Counted from the stretch's first letter, positions 9,411 through 18,234 are shown. The stretch is DNA of 64,000 bases from Christensenella sp964438705 (GCA_964438705.1 CAYTKQ010000004.1:1-64000), one strand, 5' to 3'. Notes: generated by a model from the sequence alone, not told the origin. Made by a program: numbers and translations.

Positions 9411-10859
9411 TTGAATATAAACGGTACGATGATGCAGTATTTCGAGTGGTACCTTCCGCCGGGCATGCTGTGGGAAAAAATGAGGGATGAGGCGCATTCG
9501 CTTGCGCAAAACGGGATCACCGCGCTGTGGACGCCTCCGGCCTATAAGGGACAGGCGGGGGTCAACGATGTGGGCTACGGCGTATACGACATCTACGACC
9601 TCGGCGAATTCGGGCAAAAGGGCACGGTCGCCACCAAGTATGGCACAAAAGAGGAATTTCTCGCCGCCATCGAAGCGGCGCACGCGGTGGGCATTGCAGT
9701 CTATGCGGATGTGGTGCTCGATCATATGATGGGCGCGGACGGGCTGGAGCTTGTGAACGCGGAGGAGGTCAACCCTCAAAACCGCAACGAAGAGGAGGGC
9801 GGGCCGCAAAAGATCGCCGCGTGGACGCACTTTTATTTCCCCGGACGCGCGGGTATGTATTCGGATTTTGAGTGGCACTGGTATCATTTCACGGGGATCG
9901 ACTGGGATCAGCTTGAAAAGGAATCGGCGGTGTTCAAGTTTGAGGGCAAGGAATGGGATACGCAGGTGGACGCGGAAAACGGAAATTTCGATTACCTGAT
10001 GGGCGCGGATGTGGACCTCGACCACTTCGATGTCATCGCGGAGCTCACCAATTGGGGCAAATGGTTCCTCGAAACTACAAATGTGGACGGCTTCCGTTTC
10101 GACGCGGTCAAGCACATGAAGTTCACCTTTTATCAGAACTGGCTGGATTCCATGCGGCGCGACGCAAAGCAGGAGCTCTTTTCGGTGGGCGAATACTGGA
10201 ACGCGGACGTCAACGCGCTCAAAAACTATATCAACGTCACCAAGGGTGCGCTTTCGCTGTTCGACGTGCCTCTGCACTACCGCTTTTTAGAGGCGGCGAC
10301 CTCAAACGGCGCGTTCGATATGCGCACGATTTTTGACGGCACGCTCACGCAAAACAATCCGACGCGTGCGGTCACGTTTGTAGACAACCACGACACCCAG
10401 CCCACGCAGGCGCTCCAGTCATGGATACCCGACTGGTTCAAGCCCCACGCCTACGCGCTCATCCTGCTTCGGCAGGACGGCTATCCGTGCGTTTTCTATG
10501 GCGACTATTACGGCATTGAGCACGACGGCATCCCGCCCAAGCGGCAATGGCTCGATTGTCTGCTGCACGCGCGCAAAACGCTCGCCTACGGAAAACAAAA
10601 CGATTATTTCGACGATCCGGACGTGATCGGCTGGACGCGCGAGGGCGATGAAGATCATCCGGACGCGGGGCTTGCAGTCGTGCTGACGAACGGCGGCGCG
10701 GGCGTAAAGCATATGTATGTTGGTTTGAAATGCGCGGGTGCGGAATTTTTCGATTGCACACAAAACTGCGGCGGCACGGTCATGATCGGCAACGATGGAA
10801 CGGGGGATTTTCCCGTGAACGGCGGTTCGCTTTCGGTGTGGGTCAAACAGGAGGGATGA
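9411..10859 (+). CDS. Cytoplasmic GH13 alpha-amylase
   Basis: Hydrolyses alpha-1,4-glucans (EC 3.2.1.1 type, GH13 subfamily 5-like); no signal peptide, so it acts in the cytoplasm on glycogen or imported maltodextrins. The TTG at 9411 is chosen because AAAGGGG and GTGGAG precede it, while ATG 9393 has no ribosome site. With this start the catalytic residues fall at D231 (GFRFDAVKH), E261 (SVGEYW) and D328 (FVDNHDTQ), the same numbers as in mature Bacillus licheniformis amylase. Region I is DVVLDHMMG. At 482 residues it has the usual A/B/C-domain length. The stop lies 1 nt before the next ATG, so it is translationally coupled to the aldo/keto reductase gene. Confidence 0.94.
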   Translation: MNINGTMMQYFEWYLPPGMLWEKMRDEAHSLAQNGITALWTPPAYKGQAGVNDVGYGVYDIYDLGEFGQKGTVATKYGTKEEFLAAIEAAHAVGIAVYADVVLDHMMGADGLELVNAEEVNPQNRNEEEGGPQKIAAWTHFYFPGRAGMYSDFEWHWYHFTGIDWDQLEKESAVFKFEGKEWDTQVDAENGNFDYLMGADVDLDHFDVIAELTNWGKWFLETTNVDGFRFDAVKHMKFTFYQNWLDSMRRDAKQELFSVGEYWNADVNALKNYINVTKGALSLFDVPLHYRFLEAATSNGAFDMRTIFDGTLTQNNPTRAVTFVDNHDTQPTQALQSWIPDWFKPHAYALILLRQDGYPCVFYGDYYGIEHDGIPPKRQWLDCLLHARKTLAYGKQNDYFDDPDVIGWTREGDEDHPDAGLAVVLTNGGAGVKHMYVGLKCAGAEFFDCTQNCGGTVMIGNDGTGDFPVNGGSLSVWVKQEG

Positions 10860-10860
10860 T

Positions 10861-11718
10861 ATGGAACAACGGATGATCCCCTTAAACGGCGGAGGAAGCA
10901 TTCCCGCGCTCGGGCAGGGTACGTGGCATATGGGCGACAGCAAAAGCAAAGAGGACGAGGAAATCAGGAGCATCCGCACGGGCATAGAGCACGGCATGAC
11001 GCTGCTCGATACGGCGGAGATGTACGGCGAAGGCGCGGCGGAACGGCTGCTTGGCAAAGCCATTGAACCCTTCGCGCGCGACGAGCTGTTCCTCACCTCG
11101 AAGGTGTACCCGTGGAACGCGGGCAGGCCGAACATTTTTTCAAGCTGTGAACAAAGCCTCAAGCGGCTTAATACAGATTACCTCGACCTCTACCTGCTGC
11201 ACTGGCCGGGCAGCGTGCCCCTTGCCGAAACGGTTGACTGCATGGAGCGGCTCGTGCAGGAGGGCAAGATACGCCGCTGGGGCGTTTCCAATTTTGATGC
11301 GGACGATATGGAGCGGCTTTTTGCGGTGCAAAACGGGGACAAGTGCGCGCTTGATCAGGTGCTCTACCACCTCGGCTCGCGCGGTGTGGAATACGATCTG
11401 CTGCCGTGGCTTCGTGCGCGCGGGCTGCCGCTGATGGCATATTGCCCGGTGGCGCAGGGCGGGGCGCTGCGGCGTAAACTTTTGTCCGATCCCGCACTCA
11501 AAGAGATCGCGCGTTCGCGCGATCTCACCGTCATCCAGCTTCTGCTGGCCTTTGTGCTGAATCAGGAGGGCGTTACCGCCATCCCAAAAGCGTCAACTCC
11601 GGCGCACACGCTGCAAAACGCGGCGGTTGCGGACGTGCGCTTCACACAGGAGGAGCGCACAGCGCTCGAGGCGGCTTTCCCGCCGCCAACGCACAAAATG
11701 CCCCTCGACATCCAGTGA
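10861..11718 (+). CDS. Aldo/keto reductase
   Basis: NAD(P)H-dependent aldo/keto reductase of 285 residues, a full-length TIM barrel. The catalytic tetrad is visible as Asp and Tyr in LLDTAEMYGEG, Lys in LTSKVYPWN and His in LYLLHWPG; GVSNFD is the typical strand-6 motif. These enzymes reduce sugar aldehydes, methylglyoxal or similar carbonyls. The tight spacing after the amylase gene (GGAGG overlapping the amylase stop) suggests co-expression, but no specific substrate follows from that. Confidence 0.92.
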   Translation: MEQRMIPLNGGGSIPALGQGTWHMGDSKSKEDEEIRSIRTGIEHGMTLLDTAEMYGEGAAERLLGKAIEPFARDELFLTSKVYPWNAGRPNIFSSCEQSLKRLNTDYLDLYLLHWPGSVPLAETVDCMERLVQEGKIRRWGVSNFDADDMERLFAVQNGDKCALDQVLYHLGSRGVEYDLLPWLRARGLPLMAYCPVAQGGALRRKLLSDPALKEIARSRDLTVIQLLLAFVLNQEGVTAIPKASTPAHTLQNAAVADVRFTQEERTALEAAFPPPTHKMPLDIQ

Positions 11719-11727
11719 AAAAATAAA

Positions 11728-12060
11728 AGAGGCTATCTCACGAAGCGTATAACAATGCATGTGATTGTATCTAGCGAGAGCCTAGTTGCAAGTACCGACC
11801 TCCCGGGAACGCGGCGTGGGTTTCGCAAAAGCAAGGCCAAAGCATTTGAGCCGCCGCTCCGTGTTCCAGGCGCGCCAGTGAGAAATAATTCTCTAAGCGC
11901 CCTGCACAAGGCCCCGTCCGTCGGCATCTTGCAACAGGCTGCGCACCCCGGCATATTAGGGTCGGCGGTGCGTCGGTCATAGGAAGTTCTGTTTCCCTTT
12001 CTGTGCAGCCGAGCGGCTCGGTGAAGACGAATTTCGCATGGGCGCGTTCATCTGCACCAA
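11728..12060 (+). ncRNA. Candidate structured non-coding RNA, class unknown
   Basis: This gene-free, GC-rich stretch holds extensive complementarity when read on the plus strand. An outer helix pairs 11779-11792 with 11928-11940 (13 bp, one bulged A at 11784) and continues after a small internal loop as 11795-11799 with 11920-11924. Inside are two stacked arms: 11806-11814 with 11859-11867, and 11869-11873 with 11897-11901 capped by a GAGAA/TTCTC hairpin. Further 3' are 11942-11947 with 11967-11972, and 12003-12008 with 12052-12057 enclosing CCGAG/CTCGG. I find none of the signature sequences of RNase P RNA, SRP RNA or tmRNA and do not recognise the family. The strand is inferred from neighbours and the position of the next promoter; the ends are approximate. 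No convincing promoter or terminator was found for it. Confidence 0.6.
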
Positions 12061-12109
12061 AAAGTAACCGAAAATTCACATAAAAATGATTTTTTCACAA
12101 CATATTATG

Positions 12110-12156
12110 TGGTATAATCAATAAATATAGTGTAAAATAAGGTGAAATAATTCACC
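12110..12156 (+). promoter_or_regulatory. Extended -10 promoter and hairpin before the DUF1934 gene
   Basis: TGGTATAAT at 12110-12118 is an extended -10; the -35 region is only T-rich. A perfect GGTGAA/TTCACC inverted repeat with an ATAA loop lies at 12141-12156 in the early transcript. It could be an operator or an RNA hairpin. Confidence 0.55.
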
Positions 12157-12188
12157 GGCCGTCAGGGCGGAACGGAGTAAACGAACGA

Positions 12189-12623
12189 GTGACAAAAACA
12201 GTGCAGAATATTATGGTCAACATCCGCGGCACCCAAACGGATGAATACGACGACAATACCATGGAGCTCTACACCGAAGGCAAGCTGACGCACGATGATG
12301 GGAAATATATCATAGAATACGACGAGAGCGAAATCTCGGGCATGGAAAACACCAAAACGCGCCTCACGGTGGAGGGAGACCGCGTGCAGCTTCTGCGCAC
12401 GGGCCTCATTGAAACGGAGTTCGTATTTTTAAAGAGCCGCGTGTTCGAGGCGGCGTATGATACGCCGTTTGGCATGATGCAGATGTCGGTGCTGCCCACG
12501 CAGATATTGAGCGAACTTTCAGAGGAAGAGGGCCGGATCAATCTGGAATATGTGATCCGCGTCGGCGATCAGCAGGCAGTCAACAGGCTGGATATCGGGT
12601 ATAAAAGGTTACCGAAGGCGTAA
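12189..12623 (+). CDS. DUF1934 family protein (YwiB-like)
   Basis: Small soluble protein of 144 residues, no signal peptide. The pattern of short beta strands (MVNIRGTQ, MELYTEGKL, YIIEYDESEISGMENTKTRL, GLIETEFVFLK, TPFGMMQMSV) is that of the DUF1934/YwiB calycin-like beta-barrel family found across Firmicutes. The biochemical role of the family is not established. The start is the GTG at 12189 with GGAG at 12174-12177. It is followed after 45 bp by a metallo-beta-lactamase fold gene that probably shares its transcript. Confidence 0.82.
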   Translation: MTKTVQNIMVNIRGTQTDEYDDNTMELYTEGKLTHDDGKYIIEYDESEISGMENTKTRLTVEGDRVQLLRTGLIETEFVFLKSRVFEAAYDTPFGMMQMSVLPTQILSELSEEEGRINLEYVIRVGDQQAVNRLDIGYKRLPKA

Positions 12624-12668
12624 ATGCCTTCCAAATAGATTTCGGGGATTTTCCAGGAGGGATTAGTT

Positions 12669-13337
12669 ATGTTAATCGAGTGGGTCGGACATTCTTGTTT
12701 TTATCTGACGACAGAAGCGGGAAAAACGATCATCATAGATCCGTATGGAGATAAGATCGGCCTGTGCGTGCCGGAAAAGGCGGCGGACGTCGTGCTCATC
12801 ACGCACGATCATTTCGATCATTTGAATGCGGACTATCTGAAAGCGCTTCCGGAGGGCAGCGTGGTGATCGACAAGGAGGGCAGCTATGAGGCGTGCGGTA
12901 TAAAAATCACCGGCATTCCCGTTTGCCACGACGAACAGCAGGGCGCGGAGCGCGGAATGGTCGTTTCCTACCTCATCGAAACGGATGGCATGCGGTTGCT
13001 GCACATGGGCGACGTAGGCGCGATGCCCGATCCCGCCTATTTTGAAAAAATCGGCAAGATCGACCTTTTGATGATCCCGGTGGGCGGCTTCTACACCGTG
13101 GACGCGAAGGGGGCGCTCAACATCATGGACGCGATACACCCCAACATCACCATCCCCATGCACTATCTTGTGCCCGGCCTGTCGCTTAGCGAGCTTGCGA
13201 GCCCGCACGATTTCCTCGCGCGCGCGGCAAGCCGCGAATACGATGTATCGCGCACGGGTGGCGGCTTGTTCGATATCACGGCGGACAACCTCAAAAAGAG
13301 GAACCGCATCGTGGTCATGGAATGCACCCACTGCTGA
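12669..13337 (+). CDS. Metallo-beta-lactamase fold hydrolase (UlaG/UPF0173-like)
   Basis: Metal-dependent hydrolase of 222 residues from the branch including UPF0173 and UlaG. Metal ligands are visible in WVGHSCF near the N-terminus, THDHFDH (HxHxDH), HMGDVG and PMHY. Family members hydrolyse phosphodiesters, lactones or related bonds; no substrate can be assigned. A strong AGGAGGG site precedes ATG 12669, and the gene ends before a terminator, so it closes a two-gene unit with the DUF1934 gene. Confidence 0.88.
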   Translation: MLIEWVGHSCFYLTTEAGKTIIIDPYGDKIGLCVPEKAADVVLITHDHFDHLNADYLKALPEGSVVIDKEGSYEACGIKITGIPVCHDEQQGAERGMVVSYLIETDGMRLLHMGDVGAMPDPAYFEKIGKIDLLMIPVGGFYTVDAKGALNIMDAIHPNITIPMHYLVPGLSLSELASPHDFLARAASREYDVSRTGGGLFDITADNLKKRNRIVVMECTHC

Positions 13338-13384
13338 TGGATCGGCGGTCGATCGTGCCATACGAATAATTGAGAAAAAGATAC

Positions 13385-13421
13385 AGGCGGCATCGCCACT
13401 TTGCCGCCTCTTTATTTTTTT
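13385..13421 (+). terminator. Intrinsic terminator after the hydrolase gene
   Basis: AGGCGGCA (13385-13392) pairs with TGCCGCCT (13402-13409), followed by a T-rich tail. Confidence 0.88.
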
Positions 13422-13463
13422 AAAAAGAACAATGTAGGCTGAGAAAGAGAAAAGGAGAACGTT

Positions 13464-14948
13464 ATGAAAATCGGGTTCGACAATGAATTGTACATCAATA
13501 AGCAGACAGAAAAGATACGCGAACGCATCGAGCTGTTCAAGGGTAAGCTCTACCTTGAGTTCGGCGGCAAGCTGTTCGACGACTTTCACGCGTCGCGCGT
13601 GCTGCCCGGCTTTGATGTAAACGGCAAGGCCAAGCTGCTGCAAAGCCTAAAGGATCAGGCAGAGATCATTTTTTGCATCAACGCGGGCGACATCGAAAAA
13701 AACAAGATGCGCGCAGACCTTGGCATCACCTACGATCTCGACGTGCTCCGGCTGATCGACAACCTCCGCTCCATGGGGCTGTTCATCGGCAGCGTGGTCA
13801 TCACGCAGTATACGGAGCAGCATGCGGCGGATATGTTTCGTCAGAAGCTCGAACGCCGTGGGGTCAAGACGTATATCCACAAGCACACCAAGGGCTATCC
13901 AAACGAGATCGAGCTTATCGTCAGCGACGAAGGCTATGGCATGAACCCGTATATCGAAACCGAACGCCCGCTTGTGGTGGTGACGGCGCCCGGCCCGGGA
14001 AGCGGCAAGCTCGCGACCTGCCTCTCGCAGCTCTATCATGAATATAAGCGCGGGGTTAAGGCGGGCTACGCGAAGTTCGAGACTTTCCCCATCTGGAACC
14101 TGCCCCTAAAGCATCCGGTCAACATGGCATACGAGGCCGCAACGTCGGATTTAAACGATGTGAATATGATCGATCCCTTCCATCTGGAAGCCTACGAAAA
14201 AACGGCGGTCAACTACAACCGCGATATCGACGCGTTCCCCATCGTCAAAACCATATTGGGCAAGATCACGGGCAATGTTGACACCTATCAGTCGCCCACC
14301 GATATGGGCGTGAATATGGCGGGCTATGCCATCGTGGACGACGATGTGTGCAAACAGGCGGCGCGTCAGGAGGTCATCCGCAGATACTACAATGCCCAGT
14401 GCGATTTCAAAAAAGGTATTATCCCGCACGCGGCCCTGCAAAAGAACCTGATGCTGATGAAGCAGCTGGAGCTGGAGCTTATCGACCGCGCGGTGGTTGC
14501 CCCTGCGCTTGCAAAGTCGGAAAAAGAGGGCGTGCCCGCGGCGGCGATCGAAATGCCGGACGGCACGCTCATCACGGGAAAAACCACGGACCTCATGAAC
14601 AATGTGTCGAGCATGCTGCTCAACGCCGTCAAGCACCTCGGCAACATGGCGGACGAGATACGGCTCATCTCGCCGATGGTCCTAGAGCCAATCCTGGAGC
14701 TTAAGAAAACGGCGCTCAAGGAACTCGATCCCATCCTCAACATCGAGGACGTATTGATTGCGCTCTCCATCAGCGCGGCAATGAACCCCATGGCCGAGGT
14801 TGCGGTGGAAAAGCTGACGGAGCTCAAGGGCTGTGAGGTACACTCCACGTGCATGCTTACGCAGGTCGACGAATCAGCGCTCAAAAAACTGAACGTGAAC
14901 CTCACGTGCGAGCCGGCCTATCCGTCCAAGGATCTGTATTACGTGTAG
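13464..14948 (+). CDS. DUF1846 (UPF0371) family protein
   Basis: Cytoplasmic protein of 494 residues. The N-terminal pattern MKIGFDNELYINKQTEKI and the internal VVTAPGPGSGKLATCLSQLYHEY and SPTDMGVNMAGYAI motifs are those of the DUF1846 family, which is widespread in Firmicutes. The APGPGSGK segment resembles a nucleotide-binding loop and the family is ATPase-like in appearance, but its function is not established to my knowledge. AAGGAGAA precedes the ATG. It stands alone between a terminator and the LCP genes. Confidence 0.9.
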   Translation: MKIGFDNELYINKQTEKIRERIELFKGKLYLEFGGKLFDDFHASRVLPGFDVNGKAKLLQSLKDQAEIIFCINAGDIEKNKMRADLGITYDLDVLRLIDNLRSMGLFIGSVVITQYTEQHAADMFRQKLERRGVKTYIHKHTKGYPNEIELIVSDEGYGMNPYIETERPLVVVTAPGPGSGKLATCLSQLYHEYKRGVKAGYAKFETFPIWNLPLKHPVNMAYEAATSDLNDVNMIDPFHLEAYEKTAVNYNRDIDAFPIVKTILGKITGNVDTYQSPTDMGVNMAGYAIVDDDVCKQAARQEVIRRYYNAQCDFKKGIIPHAALQKNLMLMKQLELELIDRAVVAPALAKSEKEGVPAAAIEMPDGTLITGKTTDLMNNVSSMLLNAVKHLGNMADEIRLISPMVLEPILELKKTALKELDPILNIEDVLIALSISAAMNPMAEVAVEKLTELKGCEVHSTCMLTQVDESALKKLNVNLTCEPAYPSKDLYYV

Positions 14949-15060
14949 AAAGATGAACTATTTTTGAATTGAATGAAAAAAGTGTTTTATTTTCATGAAA
15001 AAAGGATTATTATAGATGCAATCGGCTTCAAGATGAAATTGTAACAACAGGAGAACCAAA

Positions 15061-16143
15061 GTGAATCATTCCAAAAAGATCAAGGCGCTCTTGTGCGTGT
15101 TGATCGTGCTCGTCATATGCGCAAGCGGCGTAAGCTATGCGCTGTATGGAACCTATCAGTCGCTGAAGGAAAATCCGATCTCCGCTTTCGTTTCGGCTGC
15201 GCCCGGCGCGCCCATTGAAGGACAGGAGCAGCAGGCAAAGGATCCCTTTGGTCAGTCGTCCTTAGGCACGGTGGATATCGACGGTACGACCTATGCAAAA
15301 AAACCCGGCGTCATTTCCATTCTCATGCTGGGCATCGACTGGGACGGCACGGAAATCAAGGATGCCACGGGCAAGCGCAGCGATATGATCATGCTGTGCA
15401 CCATGGATGTGCAAAGCAACCAAATCACCTTCACCTCCATCCCGCGCGACACGCGCACCGTTGTGCACGCGGTGGATAAAAAAACCGGGGAACTGCGCGA
15501 CAAGACCTACCTGACGAAGATCAACCACGCCTATGCGGTCGGGGCGCTTTCCAGCGACGAGGCGGCGACCAAAAACATCACGCAGGCGGTGGAGGATCTG
15601 GCCTCGTGCGACGAACAGCTCGATATCGCGGTGGATTACTTTGTCTCCATCGATCTCGCGCACCTTTCCGATCTGGCGGGCGCGCTTGGCGGCGTAGAGG
15701 TGACGCTCGATCAGGATTATCCGGATATCGGCAGCAAGGGAGAGACGATCAACCTGCAAGGCGAGGATGTGCGGCTCTATTTGCAAAACCGCCATCAAAT
15801 GAAGGACGGCGAAATGGACCGTCAGCGGCATGAGCAGGATTTCATGATGGCGCTTGCCCGCAAGATCAAGGATCTCGGCGCGGTGCAGGCCGCTACAAGG
15901 CTGTTTCCGCAGCTCGCGGGCAAGGTGATCCAAACGAACCTCAACATCGACCAGATCGTCGCACTTGCGGGCGTACTCGATAAAATGGGCTCCATCGACG
16001 ACATCAAAATGGACGTATTCACGGAAAGCTGGGCAAAATATCCCGATCCGCTCGTGAGCGATCCGCCTAAGCTCGACTACTTCATCATGAATGAAGACGA
16101 GCTGCTTCAAAAGATGCTCGATCTCTATTATACGGAGCAATAA
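15061..16143 (+). CDS. LCP (LytR-CpsA-Psr) family protein 1
   Basis: Membrane-anchored extracytoplasmic protein of 360 residues. The GTG start at 15061 follows AGGAGA. One N-terminal membrane helix (residues 8-28) is followed by an LCP domain with SDMIML, SIPRDT, KINHAY, LGGVEV and DGEMDRQRHEQDF. LCP enzymes transfer undecaprenyl-phosphate-linked glycopolymers such as teichoic acid to peptidoglycan, using conserved Arg and Asp residues that can be seen here. The next gene is a paralogue and the last 49 nt of the two genes are identical. A terminator follows, so the two are probably transcribed separately. Confidence 0.9.
   Translation: MNHSKKIKALLCVLIVLVICASGVSYALYGTYQSLKENPISAFVSAAPGAPIEGQEQQAKDPFGQSSLGTVDIDGTTYAKKPGVISILMLGIDWDGTEIKDATGKRSDMIMLCTMDVQSNQITFTSIPRDTRTVVHAVDKKTGELRDKTYLTKINHAYAVGALSSDEAATKNITQAVEDLASCDEQLDIAVDYFVSIDLAHLSDLAGALGGVEVTLDQDYPDIGSKGETINLQGEDVRLYLQNRHQMKDGEMDRQRHEQDFMMALARKIKDLGAVQAATRLFPQLAGKVIQTNLNIDQIVALAGVLDKMGSIDDIKMDVFTESWAKYPDPLVSDPPKLDYFIMNEDELLQKMLDLYYTEQ
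16093..16141 (+). repeat. 49-nt direct repeat, copy 1 (3' end of LCP gene 1)
   Basis: The last 16 codons of LCP gene 1 plus the first base of its stop are identical, base for base, to 17308-17356 at the end of LCP gene 2, while the rest of the genes have diverged. Confidence 0.95.
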
Positions 16144-16158
16144 AGATCGTTTCAGAAG

Positions 16159-16184
16159 GAACCGTTTTGTGCGGTTCTTTTTTT
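16159..16184 (+). terminator. Intrinsic terminator after LCP gene 1
   Basis: GAACCG (16159-16164) pairs with CGGTTC (16172-16177), followed by an eight-T run. Confidence 0.82.
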
Positions 16185-16260
16185 GTTACAAATTTTTCAA
16201 ACGACGGATACAAATTGGATACAAAACAATTCAAGAATGGGAACAAAGGAGGGGATCGTT

Positions 16261-17358
16261 TTGGCGTACACAAAGAAAATAAAAACCCTTTTGATCATAC
16301 TGGCGGCACTCATCGTCGCCGCGGCGACGGTGGGCGGGCTGATATTTGAAAAATACCGTAAATTGCGCGAAAATCCGATGTCCGCGTTTGTGGGAACAAA
16401 AAGCGATGAACAAAAAAACGAAGGGTTCCGCGCGGGCGAGGCAGAGGCAACGGGCGGCGAGGTCGTGCAGATCGGCGGGGAATCCTACATGAAAAACCCA
16501 AACGTCGTCACGTTGCTGATGATCGGCATTGACTGGGACGGCTCAGAGGTCAAGGATTCCACGGGGAAGCGGGGGGATATGAACATGCTGTGCACGCTCG
16601 ACCTGCGCGAGGGGCACGAGGGCATCACCTTCACCTCCATCCCGCGCGATACGCGTGCCACCGTGCACTATGCGGAGGAAAAAACGGGAAAAATCAGCGA
16701 AAAAACCTGCCTCACGAAGCTGTGCCACGCCTATCAGCTCGCGTGGTATCTCAGCGGAGACGATGAAGCGGGTGCCGCAAATCAAATGCTTGCTGTGGAA
16801 GAGCTCATCAACTGTGAAGAGCAGCTCAACCTGCCTGTGGATTACTATGTTTCCATCGACCTCGAGCACCTTGCGGATCTGGCGGACGCGCTCGGAGGCG
16901 TAGAGGTGAGACTCGACCAGCGCGTTCCGGGTGTGGGCGGCACAGACGATACGCTCACGCTTCGGGGGGAAACGGTGCGGCTGTATCTGCAAAACAGGAA
17001 GGACGAGGCGGACGGCGATATGGACAGGCAGCGCCATCAGCAAACATTTTTGATGTCAGTCGCAAAGAAAATGAAGGATATGGGCGCGGTGAACGCGGCG
17101 GCAAAGCTCTTTCCGCAGATGGCGGGCGACGTCATCCGCACCAACCTCACCACCGAACAAATCATCGCGATGGCGGGCGTGCTCGACAAAGTTCCGTCCT
17201 TAGACGATGTGAAGCTCGATATGTTCGAGGAAAAAGAGGGAAGCTGGGAAACCCATGACGACCCCATCGTCAAGCACAAGGGCGGCCTCAGCTATTTCAT
17301 CATAGACGAAGACGAGCTGCTTCAAAAGATGCTCGATCTCTATTATACGGAGCAATGA
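16261..17358 (+). CDS. LCP (LytR-CpsA-Psr) family protein 2
   Basis: Paralogue of the preceding protein, 365 residues. The reading frame is open from 16183, but AAGGAGGGG at 16246-16254 points to TTG 16261, which directly gives a basic N-terminus and membrane helix (KKIKTLLIILAALIVAA). LCP motifs: GDMNML, SIPRDT, TKLCHAY, LGGVEV and DGDMDRQRHQQTF. Role as for LCP 1: attachment of a glycopolymer to the wall. Compared with copy 1 it has Gly instead of Ser before the first Asp and a Cys in the KxxHAY motif, so substrate handling may differ. Its last 16 bp overlap the convergent lgt gene. Confidence 0.88.
   Translation: MAYTKKIKTLLIILAALIVAAATVGGLIFEKYRKLRENPMSAFVGTKSDEQKNEGFRAGEAEATGGEVVQIGGESYMKNPNVVTLLMIGIDWDGSEVKDSTGKRGDMNMLCTLDLREGHEGITFTSIPRDTRATVHYAEEKTGKISEKTCLTKLCHAYQLAWYLSGDDEAGAANQMLAVEELINCEEQLNLPVDYYVSIDLEHLADLADALGGVEVRLDQRVPGVGGTDDTLTLRGETVRLYLQNRKDEADGDMDRQRHQQTFLMSVAKKMKDMGAVNAAAKLFPQMAGDVIRTNLTTEQIIAMAGVLDKVPSLDDVKLDMFEEKEGSWETHDDPIVKHKGGLSYFIIDEDELLQKMLDLYYTEQ
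17308..17356 (+). repeat. 49-nt direct repeat, copy 2 (3' end of LCP gene 2)
   Basis: Identical to 16093-16141. This copy also encodes the final codons of lgt on the other strand. Confidence 0.95.
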
Positions 17359-18128
17359 GGCTGTTTTCCCTTTTTCAGCCTCGGATAAACAAACCAGAAG
17401 AAAAGGCCGAGGCCAATGAGCGCGAGGCTCACCCACTGGGAAATGGAAAAGGCGCCGTAAATCCCGCGAAATTTGTCGTAGCGGAAAAATTCAAGGATGA
17501 AGCGAATGACGCCATAGGAAATCAGGTAAACAGAGAGCACCTTGCCGGGCGCCCTTTTTTCCCTGCCGTAGCGCTGCATGAAAAAGAACAGTGCGAACAG
17601 GCACGCGGCCTCCGCGAGCTGTATGGGAAACAGCTTTTCGTCGTGCGGGGCAAAGGGCGACGCGGTGAAGTAAAAACCGAATTCCGAGGGCATGCCAAAG
17701 CAGCATCCCGCAGAAAAGCATCCGATCCGTCCGATCGCGTGCATCAGCGGCACACTGGGCAGCACGGTGTCGAGCGTGCCCCAAACGGGCGCGCCCACAA
17801 GCTTAGCGCCCATCAGCAAAAACAGGATGCCGCCAATGAGGCCGCCATAGTAAACGAGGCCCGCTCGCATAAAAAATGTCACAAACGCCTCCCACGTGTG
17901 TGGCGAATTTGCCAAAAAACCGGGCAGCCCCTGTGCCACAAAAAACAGCTTTGCCCCGAGGAGCGCCCCGCCGGCCGCAATAAACAGGCTGGCAAGCAGG
18001 TCGTCTGTGCGCATGCCGTATACTTTTTTTCGAAACAGCGCAACAGCAAGCCCAATCAAGAATCCGGCGATCACGAGCAGCGAATAGGTGGATACGGATA
18101 AACCGAATAAATTCGTCAAAGGATACAT
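17343..18128 (-). CDS. lgt: Prolipoprotein diacylglyceryl transferase
   Basis: Integral membrane enzyme of 261 residues that transfers diacylglycerol from phosphatidylglycerol to the lipobox Cys of prolipoproteins, the first step of lipoprotein maturation. The Lgt signature is at residues 130-145 (HAIGRIGCFSAGCCFG), with YYGGLIGG upstream and RFILEFFRYD near the C-terminus; about seven hydrophobic segments are seen. Clients in this window include the binding protein at 32138 and the lipoprotein at 51274. The 3' end overlaps LCP gene 2 by 16 bp in convergent orientation. Confidence 0.96.
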   Translation of the reverse strand: MYPLTNLFGLSVSTYSLLVIAGFLIGLAVALFRKKVYGMRTDDLLASLFIAAGGALLGAKLFFVAQGLPGFLANSPHTWEAFVTFFMRAGLVYYGGLIGGILFLLMGAKLVGAPVWGTLDTVLPSVPLMHAIGRIGCFSAGCCFGMPSEFGFYFTASPFAPHDEKLFPIQLAEAACLFALFFFMQRYGREKRAPGKVLSVYLISYGVIRFILEFFRYDKFRGIYGAFSISQWVSLALIGLGLFFWFVYPRLKKGKQPHCSV

Positions 18129-18184
18129 GAAAAACCCTCATAATAAGCGTGCGCTGCCACATCGATATGTGCAATGCAGCAGAC

Positions 18185-18217
18185 AGAAAAACAGGCAAAC
18201 CCTGAGGTTTGCCTGTT
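18185..18217 (-). terminator. Intrinsic terminator for the small membrane protein gene
   Basis: A perfect 11-bp stem (18191-18201 with 18206-18216) and a 4-nt loop are followed on the minus strand by a T run. Confidence 0.88.
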
Positions 18218-18234
18218 CGATATACAGCGAAGAT

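Noticed and set aside
12003..12059. tRNA-like or tmRNA 3' end (stem ending in CACCA)
   Set aside because: There is no T-arm consensus and no matching acceptor 5' strand or tmRNA reading frame upstream.
11771..12079. Minus-strand frame of 102 codons across the structured element
   Set aside because: No ribosome site, unusual composition and no recognisable motif; the base pairing of the region is better explained as RNA.
17357..17382. Hairpin GAGGCTG/CAGCCTC at the LCP2-lgt junction as a terminator
   Set aside because: The 7-bp stem has no T run in either direction and lies inside the lgt coding sequence.
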